From Sphaerisporangium flaviroseum (GTDB lineage: Bacteria > Actinomycetota > Actinomycetes > Streptosporangiales > Streptosporangiaceae), in contig NZ_BAAAZR010000009.1 of NCBI RefSeq assembly GCF_039537005.1, positions 62,001-126,000 of the forward strand: a DNA stretch of 64,000 bases, in the 5' to 3' direction. Shown here in pieces: positions 57,477-64,000 of the stretch; positions within the stretch are counted from its first letter, which is position 1, and the number at the start of each line of letters is the position of its first letter. The notes under the pieces are model-generated. The model did not search any database, was not told the origin of the DNA, and was given only the letters and a program-made list of their open reading frames with translations. The translations under genes and the position numbers were made by a program.

Positions 57477-60400
57477 ATGGACTTTCAGGTGTTGGGCACG
57501 CTGCAGGTGACCCACGACGGCCGCACCGTCTCGGTGGGCACCGCGCTCAAGCCTCGGCTGATGCTCGCGGCGCTCCTGTCCAGGGCCGGTCGGCAGGTGT
57601 CGAACGACTCCCTGACCACCGTCCTCTGGGGTGATCACCCGCCTCCTTCCGCCCGGCGGAACATCCAGCTCTACGCGCACAAGCTGCGGCGCGAGCTGGG
57701 CGCCGACCGCATCTCCGGAATGCCGGACGGCTATGTGATCAATGTCGGTGACGAGCTCGACGCCACCCGTTTCCGCCGCCTGGCGGCGGAGGGGACGGTG
57801 GCGCTCGGCCGGGGCGACGTCGAGGAGGCGGGCGACCTGCTGGGCGCGGCGCTCGGGCTGTGGGCCGGTCCCGCCTTCGCCGGCCTTCGCGAGTCCGAGA
57901 CGATCGCCGAAGAGGCGCTCCGGCTGGAGGACCTGCGACTGGACACCCACGAGCGTTATCTGGAGGCGGAGCTCGCCCGGGGGCGGCACGCGGAACTCGT
58001 CGGCGAGCTGATCGACCTCACCCGCGAGCATCCGTACAGGGAAGGGCTCCGGGCCGGCCTCATGCTCGCCCTCTACCGCTCGGGACGGCAGACCGACGCG
58101 CTCGGGGTCTTCCGCGAGACGCGCGCGCTCCTCGCGGAGGAGCTCGGGATCGAGCCCGGCCCGCCGCTGCGTCGATTACACGAGGCGATCCTGCGGGCCG
58201 ACGAGGACCTGATGGTGCCGGCGACCGGAGGGATCGCCGTGTCACCCGCGCCCGAGCCCCGGCCGGTGCCGCGCGAGCTGCCACCGGACATCGTCGGCTT
58301 CACCGGCAGGCACCGCCAGCTGGAAACGCTCGACGGCAGGCTGTCCCAGGACCCGACCACGGGGCCGGCCCCTGTGGTGATCATCATCGCGGGCACCGCC
58401 GGAGTCGGCAAGACGGCTCTGGCCGTGCACTGGGCCCATCGGGTGGCTCGCCGGTTCCCCGACGGCCAGCTCTACCTCAACCTCCAGGGCCATGCCACCG
58501 ATTCACCGAGGCGGCCGATAGACGCGCTGGCCGTGCTGCTGCGATCGCTCGGTGCCCGGCCCGACCAGGTGCCGATGGACATGGAGGAGGCGGCCTCGCG
58601 CTACCGGTCGCTCGTGGCCGACCGCCGCATGCTGCTCGTGCTCGACAACGCCAGGTCGGCCGACCAGGTGCGGCCCCTGCTGCCCGCGGGAACCGGCTGC
58701 ACGGTGCTGGTCACCAGCCGCGACCGGCTCACGGGCCTGGTCGCCAGGGACGGCGCCCACCGCGTCACCCTGGACGCGCTCACCCCGCACGAGAGCATCG
58801 AACTGCTCGGCACCCTGCTGGGCGCCGACCGGATCGAGGAGGAAGCGGCGGCCGCCGCCCGGCTCGCCGAGCTGTGCGCGCACCTGCCCCTGGCGCTGCG
58901 CATCGCGGGCGCCCATCTGGTCGACCGCCCACGTGGCACCATCGCCGACCACGTCGCCGAACTCGCCGCGCTCGACGCGGGCGACCTCATGAGCGCCATG
59001 GCGATCGAGGACGACGAGGAGACCGCCGTCCGGGCCGCCTTCGACCTCTCCTACCGGACGATGACCGCGCCGGTCCAACGGCTGTTCCGCAGGCTGGGGC
59101 TCGTCTCCTGCGCCGACTTCACCGGACCGGCCGCCGCCGCGCTGGCCGGCATGACCGTGGAGGAGGCGGCCGCCGCGCTGGACCGGCTGTCCGCGGCGCA
59201 TCTGGTGGACCAGCGCCGGCCGGGCCGGTTCACGCTGCACGACCTGCTCCGCTCGTACGCCGTGAACCTCGCGGAGACCGAGGACGACGGGCAGGAGCGG
59301 CAGGCGGCCATGCGGCGCCTGTTCACCTGGTACGTGGGCATGGTGGACACCGCCGTGCGCTACCTGTACCCCGAGGCGACGCGCCTTCCGCCGCCGGAGG
59401 AGGTGTCGCCGGCCGGCGCCGAGGCGTTCGATCCGGCGACGGTCCTCGGATGGCTGGACGCCGAACGGCACAACCTGCTCACCTTCGTCCGGCACGCCGC
59501 CAGGCAGGGTGCGTCACCGACCGCCTGGCTGCTCACGGACGGGCTGCGCGACTACTACGACCGGCGGCGGCACAGGAACGACTGGATCACGATCGCCCTG
59601 GCCGGGCTCTCGGCGGCGCGGGTCGCGGACGATCTGCGGGCGCAGGCCACCGTCTTCCACTGCCTCGCCCGCGTGAACTTCGGCCTTTTCCGGCATCCCC
59701 GGGCCATCGCGTACCTGACCCGTGCGATCGAGCTCAGCGTCGACGCCGGGTGGGGGCCGGGCGAGGCGAGCGCCCTCGGCAATCTTGGGGTCATCCTGTA
59801 CCTGCTCGGACGTCCGGCCGAGGCCGCCACCCACCTGTCCCGGGCGCGCGAGCTGCACCATCGGTTCGGCTGGCGGCAGGGCGAGGCGAGGATCCTGAAC
59901 ACGCTCGCGTCCGCCTACGGGGAGTGCGGCCGGGTGGCGGAGGGGGCCGAACTCGCCACCGAGGCACTGGCGCTCAACCGCGACGCCGGCGCGCTGAGGG
60001 CCGAGGTCGGCACGATGTGCGTCCTTGGGGGGCTGCGTCACCGGCTGGGCCACCTCGACGGGGCGCTGGCCCAGCTCACCGGCGCTCTCGCGCTGGCACG
60101 CAGGCTGGGCAGCCCGTACGACGAGGCCACCAGCCTGGCGGGGCTCGCCCTGGTCCACCGGGACGCGGGCCGGCTCCATTCGGCCTACGACTGCGCCGAA
60201 GCGGCCCTGGAGATCGCGGTGGACACGGGGGAGCGGCGCCTGGAGGCCCACGCCCGCACGACGCTCGCCTCGGTGTGCGGGAGGGCGGGGGACCACGAAG
60301 GCGCCATCGCCCTGCTCGAGACCGCCCTGACCATCGCCGGGGAGATCGACGTCCGCATCCTGCTGGGCGAGGCACTGCTGGGCCTGGCCGAGGCCCGCTT

Positions 60401-60743
60401 CCTGCATGGGGAGCACGCCGCCGCGACCGACCACGCGGAAGAGGCGCTGAAGCTGGCCGAGCAGGCGGAGTTCCGGGTGCTGGAGGGACAGGTCCTCACC
60501 CTGCTCGCCCGTATCGGCCGTGGTCGCGAGCCCGCGGCCCGGATGATCGGATACGCCCGCGAGGCGCTGGCCGTTCACGGGGAGACCGGGAACCGGCTGG
60601 ACTCCGCGCGCACCCACCTCGCCCTCGGCCAGGCCTTGCGTGACGAGGGGGATATGGGCCTGGCCGAAACGCATCTGCGGCAGGCCTCGGCTCTCTTCAG
60701 CGCGATCGGCGCGCCTTTTTCCGAGGCGGAACCGGCCGGATGA
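57477..60743 (+). CDS. AfsR-type regulator: SARP, NB-ARC and TPR domains
   Basis: 1088 residues from ATG 57477, six bases after GAGG. Order: winged helix (about 1-95, MDFQVLGTLQV, LTTVLWGDHPPPSARRN), BTAD (100-245), NB-ARC ATPase with P-loop GTAGVGKTAL near 306 and Walker B MLLVLDN, winged helix (FTLHDLLRSYAVNLAE), then tetratricopeptide repeats to the end. Such proteins switch on antibiotic genes in response to ATP and an unknown signal sensed by the TPRs. It stands upstream of a second SARP and an NRPS gene. Confidence 0.9.
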   Translation: MDFQVLGTLQVTHDGRTVSVGTALKPRLMLAALLSRAGRQVSNDSLTTVLWGDHPPPSARRNIQLYAHKLRRELGADRISGMPDGYVINVGDELDATRFRRLAAEGTVALGRGDVEEAGDLLGAALGLWAGPAFAGLRESETIAEEALRLEDLRLDTHERYLEAELARGRHAELVGELIDLTREHPYREGLRAGLMLALYRSGRQTDALGVFRETRALLAEELGIEPGPPLRRLHEAILRADEDLMVPATGGIAVSPAPEPRPVPRELPPDIVGFTGRHRQLETLDGRLSQDPTTGPAPVVIIIAGTAGVGKTALAVHWAHRVARRFPDGQLYLNLQGHATDSPRRPIDALAVLLRSLGARPDQVPMDMEEAASRYRSLVADRRMLLVLDNARSADQVRPLLPAGTGCTVLVTSRDRLTGLVARDGAHRVTLDALTPHESIELLGTLLGADRIEEEAAAAARLAELCAHLPLALRIAGAHLVDRPRGTIADHVAELAALDAGDLMSAMAIEDDEETAVRAAFDLSYRTMTAPVQRLFRRLGLVSCADFTGPAAAALAGMTVEEAAAALDRLSAAHLVDQRRPGRFTLHDLLRSYAVNLAETEDDGQERQAAMRRLFTWYVGMVDTAVRYLYPEATRLPPPEEVSPAGAEAFDPATVLGWLDAERHNLLTFVRHAARQGASPTAWLLTDGLRDYYDRRRHRNDWITIALAGLSAARVADDLRAQATVFHCLARVNFGLFRHPRAIAYLTRAIELSVDAGWGPGEASALGNLGVILYLLGRPAEAATHLSRARELHHRFGWRQGEARILNTLASAYGECGRVAEGAELATEALALNRDAGALRAEVGTMCVLGGLRHRLGHLDGALAQLTGALALARRLGSPYDEATSLAGLALVHRDAGRLHSAYDCAEAALEIAVDTGERRLEAHARTTLASVCGRAGDHEGAIALLETALTIAGEIDVRILLGEALLGLAEARFLHGEHAAATDHAEEALKLAEQAEFRVLEGQVLTLLARIGRGREPAARMIGYAREALAVHGETGNRLDSARTHLALGQALRDEGDMGLAETHLRQASALFSAIGAPFSEAEPAG

Positions 60744-60782
60744 TCAGGCGTTTTCCTCTCCCCGGCGGACCGCTCACCCGCC

Positions 60783-60827
60783 GTATATATCGCTATTATA
60801 CTGACCATATACGGAAGGGTTTTATAT
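60783..60827 (+). promoter_or_regulatory. degenerate SARP-type promoter of the second AfsR-like gene
   Basis: Three heptamers ending TATA (GTATATA, TATTATA, CCATATA) begin at 60783, 60794 and 60805, again with an 11-bp period, followed by an AT-rich -10 region TTTTATAT. The TATA ending is shared with the box at 57386. The same region also forms an inverted repeat CCGTATAT...ATATACGG (60781-60814). Confidence 0.5.
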
Positions 60828-60863
60828 TCGGCCCCGCAGCCTAATAAGCGACGGGGAGATGAA

Positions 60864-62858
60864 ATGCAATTCCGCATACTAGGCCCGCTTGAAATCCAAT
60901 CACCTGACGGTCCGGTCGAAATCAAGGGGGCGAAGCGATGCGCGCTGCTGGCCGCCCTGCTCATGCACCCCGGCCAGGTCGTCTCCACCGATCGGCTCGT
61001 GGACACTCTGTGGGAGGAGTCTCCACCCCGATCCGCGACCTCCAACATCCGCACCTATGTCGCTGATCTGAGAGCGTCGCTCGGGCGTACGGCGAAGGGG
61101 GAGCCCAGGGTCGCCGGTCACACGACGGGCTATCTGATCCAGGTGGAGCACGCCGAGCTCGACTGGCTGCTCTTCGAGAGGCTGGCCGATCTCGGAGAGG
61201 CGGCCATGCGCGCGGGGGACACCGAGCGGGCCGTACGGTCGCTCGAGCGCGCGGCGGGCCTGTGGCGGGGCAGGCCGTTCGGCGGCATCGAGCTTGGGTC
61301 ATGGGTCCGGGCGGGGATCACGGCGCTGGAGGACCGCCAGTGGGCCGTGCTGTCCTCCCTGGTGGAGGCCCAGCTCCAGCTCGGCCGGTGCGGGGACGCG
61401 CTCGTGCGGCTGCGCCGGATGGTGGACGAGCGCCCGCTGTGCGAGCGGACACGGGCCCAGCTCATGGTCGTTCTCGATCTCGTCGGGCGGAAGGCGGAGG
61501 CGCTGGCCGTGTTCGCCGGGGGCCGCGAGCTGCTCACCAGCGAGCTCGGCCTGGAGCCCGGGCCGGAGCTGCGCGAGGTCCAGAGCCGGATCCTGGCGGG
61601 GCGCAGGTCATCGTCGTGGACCCCCCGGCGGCCCGCCTCCCGCGGCGGGTCCGCCGTCGCCNNNNNNNNNNNNNNNNNNNNNNNNNNNNNNNNGCCGGCC
61701 CGGCCGCGATGTCTGCCCGCCGCCGTGCCGGACTTCGTCGGAAGAGAGCCGCTGATCCGCGAGATCACCGGGCTGCTGGGCGCCGCGGACCCCGGCAGGC
61801 CTGCCGTCGCCGTGGTCTCGGGCCCTCCGGGGACGGGCAAGACGGCGACGATCCTGCATGCCGCGCACGGCCTGGCGCCGGGATTCCCCGACGGCCAGCT
61901 CTACCAGGTGCTCGGCGGCGCCAACGGCCGGCCCAAGCCGCCGGCGAACGCCCTGGCGGAGTTCCTGCGAGCGATGGGCGTCGCCATGCGCGACATCCCC
62001 GCGGGCGTCGAGGACCGCGCCTCGCTGTACCGGTCGATGCTCGCGGACCGGCGGATGCTCATCGTCCTGGACGACGCCGCCGACGCGGCGCAGATCAGGC
62101 CGCTGATGCCCGGCGCGGGCGCCTGCGGGACCCTTGTGTCCAGCCGTACGCGCCTGACCATGCTCGAGGGCGCGCACCTGGTGAACCTCGGGCCCTTCGA
62201 CGACGAGCACGCGATCGCGCTGCTCCGCGCGGTCGCCGGACCCGACCGGGTCCAGCGTGAGCTCCAGCACGCGAGGAGGATCGTCCGCGCGTGCTCGGGG
62301 ACGCCGCTGGCGCTGCGGATCGCCGCGGCGCGGCTGGCCGCCCGCCCGGCCCTGCCGCTCGCCGTGCTGGCCGACCGGCTCGCGGACACCTCACGCCGGC
62401 TCGACGAGCTGGCGATCGGCGAGCTGAGCATGCGGGCCAGCATCGACTCCGGCTACCGCCGTCTGTCCCCGGAGGCCCGGCGCGCGTTCCGGCTGGTGGG
62501 CAGGCTCGGCCCGGCGCCCCTGCGGGCGTCCACGGTGGAGCTGCTGGTGGGCGGACCGGGGGGCGAGCCGGGCCGGATCGTCGAGGACCTGGTCAGGGCA
62601 CATCTGCTGACCCCCGTCGCCGGCGGTGAGGACGGCGAGCCGCGCTATCGCGTCGACGAGCTGCTGTACCTCTACGCACGAGAGCGGGCCGGAGCCGAGG
62701 ATTCGCCGGACAGGCCGTTCGAGCCGGTGCGCCCGGCCGGGCCGCCGCGGTACCCGGCCCTGGCCAAGCGGACCTCGGGCGCCATGGTGCTGGACGTGGC
62801 CGAGAGCGTGCGCCTTCGTGGCTCGCTTGCCAGGCTGGAGGCCGGCAGCGATGTCTGA
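60864..62858 (+). CDS. AfsR-type regulator: SARP and NB-ARC, no TPR (assembly gap inside)
   Basis: About 664 residues, counting the gap as 32 bases. MQFRILGPLEIQSPDGP opens the winged helix; BTAD follows to about 250. A P-loop SGPPGTGKTAT lies near 320 and Walker B MLIVLDDAADAAQ follows. The protein stops soon after the NB-ARC region and lacks the TPR sensor part of its neighbour. The unresolved N-run sits in the linker between BTAD and NB-ARC, so the true length is uncertain. GGGGAGATG precedes the start. Its end overlaps the NRPS start by eight bases. Confidence 0.85.
   Translation: MQFRILGPLEIQSPDGPVEIKGAKRCALLAALLMHPGQVVSTDRLVDTLWEESPPRSATSNIRTYVADLRASLGRTAKGEPRVAGHTTGYLIQVEHAELDWLLFERLADLGEAAMRAGDTERAVRSLERAAGLWRGRPFGGIELGSWVRAGITALEDRQWAVLSSLVEAQLQLGRCGDALVRLRRMVDERPLCERTRAQLMVVLDLVGRKAEALAVFAGGRELLTSELGLEPGPELREVQSRILAGRRSSSWTPRRPASRGGSAVAXXXXXXXXXXXPARPRCLPAAVPDFVGREPLIREITGLLGAADPGRPAVAVVSGPPGTGKTATILHAAHGLAPGFPDGQLYQVLGGANGRPKPPANALAEFLRAMGVAMRDIPAGVEDRASLYRSMLADRRMLIVLDDAADAAQIRPLMPGAGACGTLVSSRTRLTMLEGAHLVNLGPFDDEHAIALLRAVAGPDRVQRELQHARRIVRACSGTPLALRIAAARLAARPALPLAVLADRLADTSRRLDELAIGELSMRASIDSGYRRLSPEARRAFRLVGRLGPAPLRASTVELLVGGPGGEPGRIVEDLVRAHLLTPVAGGEDGEPRYRVDELLYLYARERAGAEDSPDRPFEPVRPAGPPRYPALAKRTSGAMVLDVAESVRLRGSLARLEAGSDV
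61662..61693. other. assembly gap (32 N)
   Basis: Unknown bases within the interdomain linker of the second AfsR-like gene. Flanks are extremely GC-rich, which commonly breaks short-read assemblies. The frame is open on both sides if the gap length is right. Confidence 0.95.
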
Positions 62859-64000
62859 GCTGGAGACGGTTCCCGGGAAGCGGGCCGTACGCGGGCAGGC
62901 CACCGGCAACCTGCTCGCCGCCCAGCGGCGCGCGTGGTCCGGCGAGGACCGGCCGCACGTCACCGGGGCCTACGAGTTCCACGGTGACCTCGACGTCGCC
63001 ACGCTGGAGCGGAGCGTCGCCACGGTGGTGGCCGAGCAGGAGGCGCTGCGGACGTACTTTCGCGCGTTCGACGGCAACCCGGTCCGGCTGGTAGCGCGTA
63101 AGACCACCGCCACCGTCGAGGTGGTCGACCTGCCGGCCCTGCCGGAGCCCGCGCGCCCGGCCGAGCTGGCGCGGCGGCTCGGCCTGGAGGCGGGCCGCGC
63201 TCTGCCCACGGAATCCGCGCCGCTGTTCCGCCTCGCCCTGTTCCGGCTCGGCGACGGGCGCGGCGTGCTCTCGCTCGTGCTGCACCGGCTCATCGCCGAC
63301 GAGCTCTCACCGATGGTCTTCCTCTCCGAGCTGGCGGGCGTCTACGACCGCCTTCGCCGGGGAGAGGCGGTCGTGCCACGGCCGGCGGCCCGGTTCGGCG
63401 ACCTCGTCGCCGCGGAACGGGCGTGGACGGCCGGTGACGCGCGCGAGCGGGAGCTCGGCCACTGGAAGGGCGAGCTCGCCGGTTCACCGCCCGGCCCGCC
63501 GCCCGTGGGGGAGGCGGGAGGGCCGGCCGACGGCACGTGGGCCTGTGGATCGGTGCTGCCCTCCGCCCTGGTCGACGGGCTCCAGCGGATCACCGGCACG
63601 GGGACCGCGCGGGGTGCGGTACTCGCGGGGCTTGCCGTGCTGCTGTCCCGGCTGACCGGGCGGAGCGACATCGGCCTGAGCCTCCTGGCGCCGCACCGGG
63701 ACGGGCCGGACACCGCGCGCCTCATCGGCCCGCTGGCCAACCCGGTCGTCATCCGGACCCGGCTCGAGGGCGATCCGGCCGTGCGGGAGGTGGTCCACCG
63801 CGTACAGCGGACCCGTGACCAGGCGCTGGCGCACGGACGGACACCGTTCGAACACGTGGCCGCCGGGCTCGGCGGCGACGAGGCGGCCGCGGTGGAGGGC
63901 TGGGCCCGGATCCTGGTCGTGTTCGAGGAGCGGCCCGCTGTGCCCCTGGGGGAAGGGGGCCCCGTGACACCCGTCGCCTGCGGGCCGGCGGGAGGCTCGC
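62851..64000 (+). CDS. NRPS condensation-domain protein with non-canonical active site (3' end outside window)
   Basis: 383 codons visible from ATG 62851, still open at the window end. The sequence has the condensation-domain fold: ATGNLLAAQRRAW near the start, VVAEQEALRTYF, and LIGPLANPVVIRTRL with TPFEHVAAGL further on. The catalytic HHxxxDG reads H145-R-L-I-A-D150-E, so the second, catalytic His is Arg and the Gly is Glu. The domain may be structural, or a loading/recruiting domain rather than a peptide-bond former. Translationally coupled to the regulator upstream. It probably opens a nonribosomal peptide cluster. Confidence 0.8.
   Translation, partial: MSELETVPGKRAVRGQATGNLLAAQRRAWSGEDRPHVTGAYEFHGDLDVATLERSVATVVAEQEALRTYFRAFDGNPVRLVARKTTATVEVVDLPALPEPARPAELARRLGLEAGRALPTESAPLFRLALFRLGDGRGVLSLVLHRLIADELSPMVFLSELAGVYDRLRRGEAVVPRPAARFGDLVAAERAWTAGDARERELGHWKGELAGSPPGPPPVGEAGGPADGTWACGSVLPSALVDGLQRITGTGTARGAVLAGLAVLLSRLTGRSDIGLSLLAPHRDGPDTARLIGPLANPVVIRTRLEGDPAVREVVHRVQRTRDQALAHGRTPFEHVAAGLGGDEAAAVEGWARILVVFEERPAVPLGEGGPVTPVACGPAGGS

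Noticed and set aside
1..64000. tRNA, rRNA, integrase, transposase or attachment sites
   Set aside because: No gene product or conserved RNA pattern of these classes was seen on reading the window; covariance-model searches could not be run.

Overview
The window looks like chromosomal DNA of a filamentous, very GC-rich actinomycete. I infer Streptosporangiales or a close relative, but cannot prove this from sequence alone. The evidence is high GC, frequent GTG/TTG starts, long operons with ATGA overlaps, two DUF574-type methyltransferases, three SARP-type regulators and several specialised-metabolism loci. I saw no rRNA, tRNA, phage, transposon or CRISPR array. One 32-base run of N (61662-61693) is an assembly gap inside a regulator gene.

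Left edge (1-3.7 kb): a DUF574 methyltransferase cut by the window edge, then two tandem small genes that encode the same 38-residue peptide made of an 11-residue Trp/Asp repeat, then a PucR/CdaR-type regulator. The twin peptides match no family I know and are my main novelty candidate.

4.0-15.4 kb: one ten-gene plus-strand operon: class III aminotransferase, extended SDR, UbiA/DPPR-synthase-like prenyltransferase, three membrane-anchored GT2 glycosyltransferases, an LPG-synthase-TM/flippase-like protein, two VanJ-like membrane EEP phosphatases (one with a degenerate active site) and a methyltransferase. I infer that it builds a polyprenyl-linked aminosugar glycoconjugate for the cell envelope.

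15.5-21.3 kb (minus): a Tet(M)-class ribosomal protection protein, preceded by an overlapping leader ORF and followed by two halves of a heterodimeric ABC exporter; probably a resistance operon.

21.5-31.4 kb: mostly accessory and stress genes: SRPBCC, a maleylpyruvate isomerase-like (DinB-fold) protein, a second DUF574 methyltransferase, DUF1990 and YndJ, a double-MerR regulator, a GshA-like ligase, a CDGSH protein, a haem-oxygenase-like iron protein followed by a decayed glycosyltransferase, and a large TPR-like protein.

31.5-37.4 kb: an arabinoside uptake and cleavage operon (GH51, binding protein, two permeases) facing a LacI regulator, with two operators inside the promoter spacer. A broken beta-propeller fragment follows.

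37.7-43.7 kb: a compact class II lanthipeptide cluster (LanA, LanM, ABC exporter without a C39 protease) with a SARP gene. A textbook SARP box sits in front of lanA.

43.9-56.7 kb: a beta-helix membrane protein, a secreted TAP-like peptidase, and a meta-cleavage-type catabolic locus (CoA transferase, citryl-CoA lyase-like, LigB, LigA, MDR; divergent amidohydrolase and IclR) with two matching operators. A phospholipase D-like protein and a PAP2 phosphatase follow.

57.4-64 kb: two AfsR-type regulators, the first with a clear SARP box and the second with a weaker one, run into the start of an NRPS condensation-domain gene that leaves the window. This is probably the edge of a nonribosomal peptide cluster.
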